Source: Pseudomonadota bacterium (GTDB lineage Bacteria; Pseudomonadota; Gammaproteobacteria; Burkholderiales; Sulfuricellaceae). From it: DNA of 64,000 nt. The notes under the pieces are model-generated. The model saw only the letters and a program-made list of their open reading frames with translations. It was not told the DNA's origin and ran no database searches. Position numbers and translations under genes: made by a program. Of this stretch, positions 1 through 7,465 are shown in pieces. Within the stretch, counting starts at the first letter, position 1. Every line of letters starts with the position of its first letter. The stretch spans positions 1 to 64,000 of the forward strand of contig JAJYXP010000029.1 of assembly GCA_021801705.1 (NCBI GenBank). The letters are read 5' to 3'.

Positions 1-177
1 GAGGGTGCTCGGGCGATAGACTTTGTCGATCAAGCTGAACCATTTGTTTCCTTTGACGCCGTTACCCAGTGCCGCCAACATGCGTTCCGTCCAGATGTTA
101 CGATCTACCCACTCCCATTCGGGTGGGGCAGTTTCAGCTTGTTTAGCCCTTGCAGGCACTTCCGCTTTCTCGCTCAC
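1..177 (-). CDS. Group II intron reverse transcriptase/maturase, N-terminal fragment
   Basis: The frame is open from about 276 to the window edge on the minus strand. It contains WVDRNIWTERMLAALGNG followed directly by VKGNKWFSLIDKVYRPSTL, the N-terminal lead-in typical of bacterial group II intron-encoded proteins just before the RT0/RT1 region. The protein would act as reverse transcriptase and splicing maturase for the intron it sits in. No ATG is available. I chose the GTG at 177, which has an AGAGAG stretch upstream, but a longer N-terminus is possible. The catalytic YADD region lies beyond the window, so activity cannot be judged. The family call rests on about 45 residues but the match is distinctive. 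Confidence 0.7.
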   Translation of the reverse strand, partial: MSEKAEVPARAKQAETAPPEWEWVDRNIWTERMLAALGNGVKGNKWFSLIDKVYRPSTL

Positions 178-697
178 GCTTTCGTTCTCTCTGTCTTTCC
201 CGCTTCCACTTTCCTGCCTCCCTTTCCTCGGCGCGGCTTTCCTATTCCGCGCTTTTCCGGCTGCCTCTGCATGAGTTTAGGCTCCAGGGTTCGCCCCCCA
301 GCATGACGCCAGTTTCCCGGCTGTTTCGCCTTGGTCTGCTTTTCAACCTTGCGGTACTACGAAGGCTCTGACTCCTGCTTCCCGTCACCTCGGGCGGCAG
401 GTCTCCCCGCTTATCTCGTCACACCTTCCCAACGTTTCGCCTCCAACCACGCGGTGCGCCCCGGCATCGCTTTACACGCCAATATCAGCGTGCCGGGCGA
501 GTTTCGGACTTCGCCATGAATGAGCAGGCTCGTCGTCGCACCCCGCCGAATCGAGTTCGTTATCCTGCGGACCGCCAGTTCGCTTCCGGTTGCTCTCCAC
601 CCCTCTTCACAGTGACGCAGTTACCTTCGGCTACGGAGTCTTGGCTTACTCCGACACGGACTTCCACCGTGCAGATGTGACGCCTTTACGGGCGCAC
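1..697 (-). mobile_element. Group II intron, 5' part (runs off the window)
   Basis: Read on the minus strand, the segment begins at 697 with GTGCG, the usual group II intron 5' end. About 420 bp of GC-rich structured sequence without a convincing gene follows, then a reading frame matching the N-terminus of an intron-encoded reverse transcriptase. That is the expected order of domains I-III followed by the ORF in domain IV. The 5' exon is a palindromic repeat whose uninterrupted copy lies at 3109-3253, so the insertion point (after GGAATGA) can be read directly. The 3' part is outside the window and the intron class is not determined. Confidence 0.75.
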
Positions 698-804
698 TCA
701 TTCCGGCGAAAGCCGGAATCCAGAAAAATCAACAACCTGGACACCGGCTTTCGCCGGTGTGACGGTTCAACTCATCCATGCTTTTCACCGTGACTGACTA
801 CTAG
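698..804 (-). repeat. Palindromic repeat element, copy 1 (split by the intron)
   Basis: This is the reverse complement of most of the element at 3109-3253. It has the hairpin TTCCGGCGAAAGCCGGAA, a second hairpin ACACCGGCTTTCGCCGGTGT and the terminal sequence TGACTGACTACTAG at 791-804. The copy is cut after GGAATGA by the intron, and its other end is outside the window. Confidence 0.85.
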
Positions 805-837
805 TTGTCAGTCAACTTAAAATGACTGTACGTTCTT

Positions 838-917
838 TGTAGGTGCGAATTCATTCGCACAGTTGGCCGAATGAATTCGGCCCTACAAGAAAATCACGCA
901 AATTCAACATGACTGAC
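838..917 (+). repeat. Second palindromic repeat family, copy a
   Basis: Two hairpins (GTGCGAATTCATTCGCAC and GGCCGAATGAATTCGGCC) are followed by AAAATCACGCAAATTCAACATGAC. A nearly identical copy lies in reverse orientation at 14277-14354. It ends in TGACTGACTAC, the same terminal sequence as the first repeat family. Confidence 0.8.
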
Positions 918-920
918 TAC

Positions 921-1178
921 TTAGGATGAATTGTAGCGCAACAAGGCCAATTTGGTGGTGCGCGGCAAGCGCTTGACCGCCATCTCGCGCCGGGAGGCGG
1001 CGGCACGGTCCGCATGGGGCTCGGCGTAGACCAGTTGCACCGGCAAACGGCTGCGCGTGTACTTCGAGGCCGTGCCGTTGTTGTGCGCCGCCAGGCGCTT
1101 TTCCAGGTCGTTGGTGATGCCGGTGTACAGCGTGCCGTCGGCGCATTCCAGCAGGTAGCAATGCCACTGCGCCGTCAA
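921..1178 (-). CDS. GIY-YIG domain protein (YhbQ/UPF0213 type)
   Basis: An 85-residue single-domain GIY-YIG protein. It has the CYLLECADGTLYTGITNDL core (the YLL...YTG pair), the conserved Arg/His segment KRLAAHN, and the C-terminal KRLPRTTKLALL typical of the UPF0213/YhbQ family. Such stand-alone domains are predicted structure-specific endonucleases; their cellular role is poorly defined. The start overlaps the end of lnt by 4 bp on the same strand, so it is probably translationally coupled to it. Length fits the family. Confidence 0.85.
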   Translation of the reverse strand: MTAQWHCYLLECADGTLYTGITNDLEKRLAAHNNGTASKYTRSRLPVQLVYAEPHADRAAASRREMAVKRLPRTTKLALLRYNSS

Positions 1179-2737
1179 TTGCGCCGCCCCGGTTTACTCC
1201 TGGCTCGGGCAGACACGGCCTGGCCCGCCAGCCAGTTTCCGGCGAACAACAATCCCAGCAGTCCCAGCACGGGCGCATTACCCCATTGCACATAAGGCGT
1301 CGCGCCGGCAAAGCCCTGCGCCTCGCCTTCCAGCCGGACGGCCGTGAATTCGCGCGCCCGCTTCACCACCTCGCCGCGCTGGTTGATGATGGCGGTAATC
1401 CCCGTATTGGTGGCGCGCAGCATGGTGCGCCCGGTTTCCAGCGCGCGCATCTGGGAAATCTGGAGATGCTGCCAGGGCGCGAGTGTATCGCCGAACCAGG
1501 CATCGTTGCTGACGTTGACCAGCATGGATGCCTGCGGCAACTGGCGTATCATCTCCTCGCCGAACACGTCCTCGTAGCACACCGCCATCGCGACCTTCTG
1601 CCCTGCCGCCTGCAGCAGGGGCTGGACTTCATCCCCGCGGGAGAAATCCGACAGCGGAATGTGCAGCACATGGATAACCCAGCCGAAAATCGGCTTGAGC
1701 GGAATATATTCGCCGAACGGCACCAGATGGTGCTTGCGGTAGACCTGCACCGGCCCGCTGCCGGCGCTGATCACGCTGTTGTAATACGCCCGCTGCCCGG
1801 AATACTCCGGCACGCCGACGAGGACATCGCCGTCCTGCTTGCGCGCTTGCCCCGCCAGCATTTCGAGATAAGGCAGCGGCAACTGATGGAGAAACATCGG
1901 CAGCGCGGTTTCCGGCAGCACGATCAGGCGCCCCGTGCTCTGCAGCGTCATCGAAAGATACGTGTCCAGCGTGCTTTTCGCCTTGTCCTCGCGCCATTTG
2001 AGCTCCTGCGGGATATTGCCCTGGAGCAGGCTGACCTTCACCGGCAAGCCGTCCGGCCTGACCCATTCGACCTGCTTCAGGGCAAAGCCGGCCACGGCCA
2101 GCGCCAATATCAGCGCGGCTGGCAGCAGGTCGCGCCCGCCTCCCTTTTGCCTGCGCAGCCAGGTGTCCGCCACCAGCGCCAGCGCCCCCGCGCATAGCGC
2201 GCTCGCCAGCGACACCCCATACACCCCGAGCAGCGGCGCGAAACCGGCAAGAGGGCTCGCCGGCACCTGGGAATAGCCCAGCGCCAGCCAGGGGAAACCG
2301 GTCATTATCCATCCCCGCACCCATTCCATCAGCACCCACAAGGCCGGAATCAGGAGCAGCGCCCGCCGCCTGGTCGCCCCGCCGGGGCCGGCCTGCAACA
2401 GGCCTGCCAGCGCGGGAAACAGGGCCAGCACGGCACAGAACAGCAGCGTTGCCGCGACCGCGAGCGCCATCGGCATGCCACCGAACTCGTGTATGCTGAC
2501 ATACACCCAGCTCACCCCGGCGCCGAAGAAACCCAGCCCGAAGGCGAAACCGGTATAGGCCGCGGAAAGGCGTGAAGGCGCGTGCGCAAAAAGCAGGAAC
2601 AGCGCCGCCAGCGTCAGCAGGGGCAGGAAGGCCAGGTAATCCGGCGCGAAGCCGGAAACGGTGAGCGCCCCCAGCACCAAAGCGGAGGCCCATTGAACCG
2701 GCCGTTGTGTGAAAAAGGTTTTCCCGGTGAAAGCCAT
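1175..2737 (-). CDS. lnt: Apolipoprotein N-acyltransferase
   Basis: A 520-residue inner-membrane enzyme that adds the third acyl chain to the N-terminal cysteine of lipoproteins. Several hydrophobic segments fill the first ~215 residues, followed by a periplasmic nitrilase-like domain. The Glu-Lys-Cys catalytic triad is visible: Glu in VLPETALP (about residue 275), Lys in VYRKHHLVPFGEY (about 335) and Cys in AVCYEDVFGE (about 390). WFGDTLAPWQHLQ is also conserved. A final hydrophobic segment follows near residue 495. Length fits Lnt. The window also encodes several predicted lipoproteins (Pal and the 27-46 kb cluster) that would be substrates. The next gene overlaps its stop codon. Confidence 0.96.
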   Translation of the reverse strand: MAFTGKTFFTQRPVQWASALVLGALTVSGFAPDYLAFLPLLTLAALFLLFAHAPSRLSAAYTGFAFGLGFFGAGVSWVYVSIHEFGGMPMALAVAATLLFCAVLALFPALAGLLQAGPGGATRRRALLLIPALWVLMEWVRGWIMTGFPWLALGYSQVPASPLAGFAPLLGVYGVSLASALCAGALALVADTWLRRQKGGGRDLLPAALILALAVAGFALKQVEWVRPDGLPVKVSLLQGNIPQELKWREDKAKSTLDTYLSMTLQSTGRLIVLPETALPMFLHQLPLPYLEMLAGQARKQDGDVLVGVPEYSGQRAYYNSVISAGSGPVQVYRKHHLVPFGEYIPLKPIFGWVIHVLHIPLSDFSRGDEVQPLLQAAGQKVAMAVCYEDVFGEEMIRQLPQASMLVNVSNDAWFGDTLAPWQHLQISQMRALETGRTMLRATNTGITAIINQRGEVVKRAREFTAVRLEGEAQGFAGATPYVQWGNAPVLGLLGLLFAGNWLAGQAVSARARSKPGRRN

Positions 2738-2821
2738 TTTATTGTGCTTGAAAAAGGCAAAGCGATGCGTTTGACCGGGCTGATTATACGGCGTAAGGCG
2801 CTGGATTAGACATTATTTAAC

Positions 2822-3112
2822 CTAGAAACCGCGGTTGGACGGGGTGGAGTGTGCGATTTTTGGGGCGCAGGGCAAGGCGCAACGACGCGGAATGGTTACT
2901 CCATTCCAAGGAGTTGCACCCGTAAAGGGCATCCCCGCCGGGAGTGGCAGCAAAGCTGCTCGCTCCGGCGAGACAACGCCGCCATGCGCCGCAAAAATCG
3001 TGCAATCCACCCCGTAGCGGCCTCACCAAACGGGCGAACCCATAACTTACGAAGAAATTTAATATAATCATGGCATTGAGAGTCTAGCGAAGCGGTCAAC
3101 TGCGGTTTCTAG
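2822..3112. repeat. Inverted-repeat (MITE-like) element
   Basis: The ends are CTAGAAACCGCGGTTG (2822-2837) and its near-perfect inverted partner TCAACTGCGGTTTCTAG (to 3112). Internal sub-terminal repeats also pair: GGGTGGAGTGTGCGATTTTT against AAAAATCGTGCAATCCACCC. No credible gene lies inside. The right-hand CTAG is shared with the next element. Confidence 0.8.
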
Positions 3113-3253
3113 TAGTCAGTCACGGTGAAAAGCATGGATGAGTTGAACCGTCACACCGGCGAAAGCCGGTGTCCAGGTTGTTGATTTTTCTGGATTCCGG
3201 CTTTCGCCGGAATGACGAGATTGTCCACCGGTTTCAATATGACTGACTACTAG
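3109..3253. repeat. Palindromic repeat element, copy 2 (complete)
   Basis: This 145-bp element has terminal inverted repeats CTAGTAGTCAGTCA and TGACTGACTACTAG and two internal hairpins of the form CACCGGCGAAAGCCGGTG and TTCCGGCTTTCGCCGGAA. It is the uninterrupted version of the copy at 698-804 and begins in the CTAG that ends the preceding element. The rest of the gap (2738-2821, 3254-3319) shows nothing further. Confidence 0.9.
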
Positions 3254-3319
3254 GTTTATAATGTTATTATGATTTTAGTGACGTAACCCGCCTCGCTCAG
3301 AATCAGAAAGGGTCGATCC

Positions 3320-4138
3320 ATGGCGCACCTGTCCAATGACTGGCTGGCTTTGCTGGCGCTGGTATTCGCGCTGGGAATGAAGCATGGCCTCGATCCCGAC
3401 CATCTCGCCGTGATTGACGGCCTGACCCGCTTCAACGCCGCCGGCGACAGACCGCGTTTGTCGCGCTGGTCGGGTTTCCTGTTTTCCCTCGGCCACGGCA
3501 TCGTGGTCATGGCAGTTGCGGTGCTGGTCGGCATCCTCGCCCAACGCTGGCACGTCCCGGTTTGGCTGGAAGACCTCGGCGCCTGGATCTCCATCCTGTT
3601 CCTGCTGGCACTGGGCGGCGTGAATCTCGCCGCCGTGTTCAAGGCCGCGCCGGGGGAGGTGGTCAGAATGGCCGGGCTCAAGGGCCGCTGGCTGGGAAAA
3701 CTGGGCCAAGCCAGCCATCCGGCACTGATCGCCTTCGTCGGCGCATTATTCGCGCTTTCCTTCGATACGCTCAGCCAGACGGCGCTGTTTTCGCTGACCG
3801 CCTCCAGCATGGCGGGATGGCTCTTTTCGGTCGCACTCGGCATGGCGTTCATGCTCGGCATGATCGCCACCGACGGCATCAACGGCCTGTGGATTTCCCG
3901 CCTGCTCAGCCGCGCCGACAAGCGTGCGCTCGTCGCCTCGCGGGTCATGGGCCTTGCGGTAGGCGGATTGAGCATGCTGATCGGCCTGTTCGGCATCGCC
4001 AAATATTTTTACCCCGGCATCGCGGCCCACAGCGATGGCCACGAAATGGCGCTGGGCATCGCCGTGATCGCAAGCGTGGCGGCCAGTTTCCTGCTTGCCC
4101 TTCGTCTCGCGCGCAGGCAGGCTGCTAAGCCCGTCTAA
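3320..4138 (+). CDS. NiCoT-family nickel/cobalt permease
   Basis: A 272-residue polytopic membrane protein with the signatures of the NiCoT (HoxN/NixA) family. HGLDPDH (H-x4-DH) in the second hydrophobic segment is the metal-selectivity motif. FSLGHGIVV, FDTLSQTA and GMIATDGINGLW correspond to the other conserved blocks. It would import Ni2+ and/or Co2+ across the inner membrane. About seven to eight membrane segments can be traced. An AGAAAGGG ribosome-binding site precedes the ATG. No nickel enzyme is encoded in the window, so the client enzyme (hydrogenase, urease or cobalamin pathway) is unknown. The CorA gene follows 95 bp downstream on the same strand. Confidence 0.88.
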   Translation: MAHLSNDWLALLALVFALGMKHGLDPDHLAVIDGLTRFNAAGDRPRLSRWSGFLFSLGHGIVVMAVAVLVGILAQRWHVPVWLEDLGAWISILFLLALGGVNLAAVFKAAPGEVVRMAGLKGRWLGKLGQASHPALIAFVGALFALSFDTLSQTALFSLTASSMAGWLFSVALGMAFMLGMIATDGINGLWISRLLSRADKRALVASRVMGLAVGGLSMLIGLFGIAKYFYPGIAAHSDGHEMALGIAVIASVAASFLLALRLARRQAAKPV

Positions 4139-4233
4139 ACCGAACGGGAGGTCCTCAGCCATTTCTTGCGCCCACCCCTCGCGGCGAGTATCTTGCCAGG
4201 GCGCCTGAGCGCGCGGAACATCACGGAGAAAAC

Positions 4234-5292
4234 ATGCCGAAATTCGCCAAAAGATCGAAAAAAGCCGGCCTGCCGCCAGGCACGCTGGTTCATATCGGGA
4301 AGAAGCGCAGCGAAAAAATCCGGATCAGGCTGATCAATTACGACGAATCCAGTTTTTTCGACAAGGAAACCGAGGCCGCCGAGGAATACTGCGCCGCCAG
4401 GGCGTCCACGGGCATCACCTGGGTCAACGTCGACGGCATCCACCAGACCGAGCTGTTTCAGAAGATCGGCGACTGTTTCGGGCTGCACCCGCTGGTGCTG
4501 GAAGACATCATGAACACCGACCAGCGCCCGAAAATGGAGGACTTCGGCGATTACGTCTACCTCGTGATGAAAATGCTGTCCATCAACGGCCAGGGTGAGA
4601 TCGCCGCCGAACAGGTGAGCCTGATCCTGGGAAAGAATTTCGTGCTGTCCTTCCGCGAGCAGAAAAGCGACATGTTCGAACCCATCGTGGAGCGCATCAA
4701 AAGCGGCAAGGGGTTCATCCGCAAGGCCGGGGCGGATTATCTCGCCTATGCCCTGCTCGATGCGGTCGTCGACCACTATTTCGTGGTACTGGAAAAGCGG
4801 GAAGAAGAAATCGATGCCCTCGAGGAGGAAGTCGTCATCAACGCCACGCCCAACACCCTGCAAAGAATCCACAAGCTCCGCCGCGAACTGATCTTCCTGC
4901 GCAAGGCCATCCTTCCCTTCCGCAGCGTGATCGGTGCGCTGGAACGCGGCGAATCGCCATTCTTCGAGCAAACTTCGCGGATTTACCTGCGCGACATCTA
5001 CGACCACACCATCCACATCATCGACACGCTGGAAACCTTCCGCGACCTCGCCACCGGCCTGCTCGACATCTACCTGTCCAGCGTCAGCAACCGCATGAAT
5101 TCGGTCATGCGCATGCTCACCGTGATCGCCACCATTTTCATGCCGCTCACCTTCCTCGCCGGCGTCTACGGCATGAACTTCAAACACATGCCGGAGCTGG
5201 AATGGACCTGGGGCTACCCGGCGGTGCTGCTGCTGATGGCTGCTGTAGGCATTTCGATGCAGGTTTATTTCCGCAGAAAAAAGTGGCTGTAG
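4234..5292 (+). CDS. corA: CorA magnesium/cobalt channel
   Basis: A 352-residue CorA. It has a long cytoplasmic N-terminal domain (WVNVDGIHQTE, FGLHPLVLEDI, QRPKMEDFGDYVYLV), a long helical stalk rich in Glu/Lys/Arg, and two C-terminal membrane helices joined by the hallmark YGMN loop (about residues 312-315). It ends in the positively charged RRKKWL. It forms a pentameric Mg2+ (or Co2+) channel in the inner membrane. Placement after a NiCoT permease suggests a small metal-uptake group, but the 95-bp spacing leaves co-transcription open. Confidence 0.96.
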   Translation: MPKFAKRSKKAGLPPGTLVHIGKKRSEKIRIRLINYDESSFFDKETEAAEEYCAARASTGITWVNVDGIHQTELFQKIGDCFGLHPLVLEDIMNTDQRPKMEDFGDYVYLVMKMLSINGQGEIAAEQVSLILGKNFVLSFREQKSDMFEPIVERIKSGKGFIRKAGADYLAYALLDAVVDHYFVVLEKREEEIDALEEEVVINATPNTLQRIHKLRRELIFLRKAILPFRSVIGALERGESPFFEQTSRIYLRDIYDHTIHIIDTLETFRDLATGLLDIYLSSVSNRMNSVMRMLTVIATIFMPLTFLAGVYGMNFKHMPELEWTWGYPAVLLLMAAVGISMQVYFRRKKWL

Positions 5293-5606
5293 ATCAAAAG
5301 CATGGTCTTCTTTAACAGGCTGTTAAACGGCGATTCACCGCTGAGGACGCTGAGAAAACAGGGTAAGCGGGGATGGGCGACTTGTCGCGAGTTGCTTCGC
5401 ATCCCTGCTTGAACCTATTCGCCCAACTCGCAAAATAAGGCATTGCCAAGTTATGCTGAGTCACCCATCAGGTGAGTTTCTTACGTCAAGCATTTGAATT
5501 CCTCCGCGTCCTCTGCGTCCTCTGCGTTTCAATAGATTTTTCTAGGTTAAAGCAACTCTCCGGCCATGCTAGAATTTAGCCCTCTCACTCTTGTTCAAAC
5601 CACCCC
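5293..5606. other. Intergenic region with degenerate inverted repeat
   Basis: There is no gene here. TTCACCGCTGAGGACGCTGAG near 5334 faces CCGCGTCCTCTGCGTCC near 5505, a loose inverted pair of the GGACGC-type repeat seen more clearly at 18132-18219. No terminator or RNA gene was recognised. Confidence 0.5.
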
Positions 5607-6881
5607 ATGCCCCACGATACCCGCAATCTGCTGACGGCATTCTTTTCCGACCTGGAACAAACCACGATCATGTGGCAACTGGCTGTGCTGCTATTCAGCC
5701 TGGCGCTGGCCTGGGGCTTCAACCGCTGGCTGAGAAGCCGCCTGCCCAAGTCGGAAGGCGCAATCAAATTCGGTTTGGGCGGGGTTACCCGGGTGGCTTT
5801 TCCGCTGATCGCGCTGCTGCTGGTGGTAATCGGAAAGACCGTACTCAAGAACTGGCACTCCATTAATCTGCTGAATGTCGCCGTCCCCCTCCTGCTGGCC
5901 TTGGCGCTGGTTCGCCTTGCCGTCTACATCCTGCGCCAAATCTTCGCCCCGAGCGGTTGGCTGCATAATTCCGAACGCTTCATTGCCACCGCAATCTGGG
6001 TCGGGCTGGCCCTGCATCTCACCGGATTTCTTCCCGAAATCCTCGACGCCATGGACGAACTCAGCTTCCATGTCGGCAGGCAGAAAATCTCGCTGCTCGT
6101 TATTCTGAGCGGCATCCTGTCGGTTCTCGTCACCGTGCTGGCGGCGATGTGGCTGGGACGAACGCTGGAAAACCGGCTGATGGCCGCGGAAGATCTGGAC
6201 ATGAATTTGCGCGTGGTGCTGTCCAAGCTGGTCCGCGCCGTTCTGGTCGTGCTCGGCATCATGGTCGCCCTGCCGCTGGCAGGCATCGACATCACCGTGC
6301 TTTCGGTATTCGGCGGCGCGCTGGGCGTAGGCATCGGCTTCGGCCTGCAGAAAATCGCCAGCAACTACGTCAGCGGCTTCATCATCCTGATCGACCGATC
6401 CATCCATCCGGGCGACTCCCTGACCGTGGACGGCCGTTTCGGCACTGTCTCACAACTGACAGCCCGCTATATGGTATTAAAGGGACTGGACGGCACCGAG
6501 GCGATCATCCCCAACGAAACCCTGATCAGTTCCACGGTCATTAACCATTCCTATACCAACCGCCAGATCCGCGTCGGCATCCCGGTGCAGATCAGCTACC
6601 AGAGCGATCTCGAGCGTGCCATGGCGATCATGAAGGAAGCCGCCGTCAAGCAGCCAAGGGTGCTTGCCGACCCGGAAACCAAGGTCTATCTGAAGTCATT
6701 CGGCGACAACGGTATCGACCTGGAAATGAGCATCTGGATCAACGACCCGGAAGAAGGCCAGCTCAACCTGAAATCCGACATCAACCTGGAAATCTGGCGC
6801 AAGTTCCAGGAATCAGGCATCGAGATTCCCTACCCGCAGCGGGATGTGCGCATCATTAGCGGTAGCCTGGATAAAGGCTGA
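5607..6881 (+). CDS. MscS-family mechanosensitive channel
   Basis: A 424-residue inner-membrane protein. Four or five hydrophobic segments lie in the first ~210 residues. The MscS pore helix and beta domain follow: LPLAGIDITVLSVFGGALGVGIGFGLQ (TM3-like, Gly/Ala-rich), then KIASNYVSGFIILIDRSIHPGD and the VDGRFGTVSQL and IIPNETLI segments of the beta domain. A C-terminal alpha/beta domain ends in IEIPYPQRDV, the usual end of the family. It would release solutes under hypo-osmotic shock. It is longer than E. coli MscS and resembles the mid-sized MscS-like (KefA C-terminal type) proteins. Confidence 0.93.
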   Translation: MPHDTRNLLTAFFSDLEQTTIMWQLAVLLFSLALAWGFNRWLRSRLPKSEGAIKFGLGGVTRVAFPLIALLLVVIGKTVLKNWHSINLLNVAVPLLLALALVRLAVYILRQIFAPSGWLHNSERFIATAIWVGLALHLTGFLPEILDAMDELSFHVGRQKISLLVILSGILSVLVTVLAAMWLGRTLENRLMAAEDLDMNLRVVLSKLVRAVLVVLGIMVALPLAGIDITVLSVFGGALGVGIGFGLQKIASNYVSGFIILIDRSIHPGDSLTVDGRFGTVSQLTARYMVLKGLDGTEAIIPNETLISSTVINHSYTNRQIRVGIPVQISYQSDLERAMAIMKEAAVKQPRVLADPETKVYLKSFGDNGIDLEMSIWINDPEEGQLNLKSDINLEIWRKFQESGIEIPYPQRDVRIISGSLDKG

Positions 6882-6935
6882 CAATAAGTGAATGCATAGG
6901 CTGGAATATGCCAACACTTAGCATTCGAGCTGTGG

Positions 6936-6966
6936 CTAGCTCGCCGACCCGGACTCGAACCAGAGA
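6936..6966 (-). other. tRNA 3'-end-like fragment (possible attachment-site remnant)
   Basis: On the minus strand the sequence reads CTGGTTCGAGTCCGGGTCGG, with a T-loop (GGTTCGAGTCC) and a plausible TCTGG/CCGGG T-stem, then GCGAGC. No D-arm, anticodon arm or matching acceptor stem is found. It lies at the edge of the AT-richer patch, as expected for an integration scar, but a second direct repeat was not found. Confidence 0.3.
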
Positions 6967-7120
6967 ACAGGCCGTCCAAAATGCCTAGATATTTTTAGCC
7001 GTGATACCGATAGTGAATTGTGGCTATAATCAATCCAATGTATCCGTAGCCCCCCGTGTTACTTGAACGGGGAAAGTGGCGCCATGCATGCATCATTCGT
7101 AATGTACGAGGGAGATAAAG

Positions 7121-7378
7121 ATGCAAGGAAAGTTTAGAGTAATTGGGATTTTGGACGAATGGAAAAAAGGCGATATGCCAGGTAACCAGATGGTTAACAT
7201 AGTATTGAATGGGCACTTTCGCCTAAATGACGGAAGTGTAGCGCTGACCGCACAACTGGCGACTGATAGTGAGGTCGATTATGCGATAGATCAGCTTATC
7301 AAGGAGCTTGAGATGATTCGAAAAAAGGCAAAAGATAACATTAAAAAGACAAACAAAAAAATCCGAGATTCTTTGTGA
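7121..7378 (+). CDS. Hypothetical protein, 85 residues
   Basis: I do not recognise this family. The protein is soluble-looking, with a beta-rich first half (FRVIGILDEW, MVNIVLNGHFRLNDGSVALTAQL) and a highly charged, Lys-rich helical C-terminus (ELEMIRKKAKDNIKKTNKKIRD). A strong ribosome-binding site (GAGGGAGAT) precedes the ATG. The gene is clearly more AT-rich than its neighbours, and it shares that composition with the ankyrin gene downstream. This suggests both arrived together by transfer. No function is proposed. Confidence 0.6.
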   Translation: MQGKFRVIGILDEWKKGDMPGNQMVNIVLNGHFRLNDGSVALTAQLATDSEVDYAIDQLIKELEMIRKKAKDNIKKTNKKIRDSL

Positions 7379-7465
7379 AATTAACATCTCAGCTTATGCG
7401 ACAAATTCTGCCAACACATACCGTGTTTTTCCCGTCTACGTTCGCTAAGTTGCCGGAGGATTGAA

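Noticed and set aside
23-793. Plus-strand frames in the first 800 bp (Ser/Phe/Leu-rich peptides)
   Set aside because: They are antisense to the group II intron RT start and its structured RNA region.
6936-6966. A functional tRNA gene
   Set aside because: Only a T-arm-like sequence is present; the D and anticodon arms are missing.
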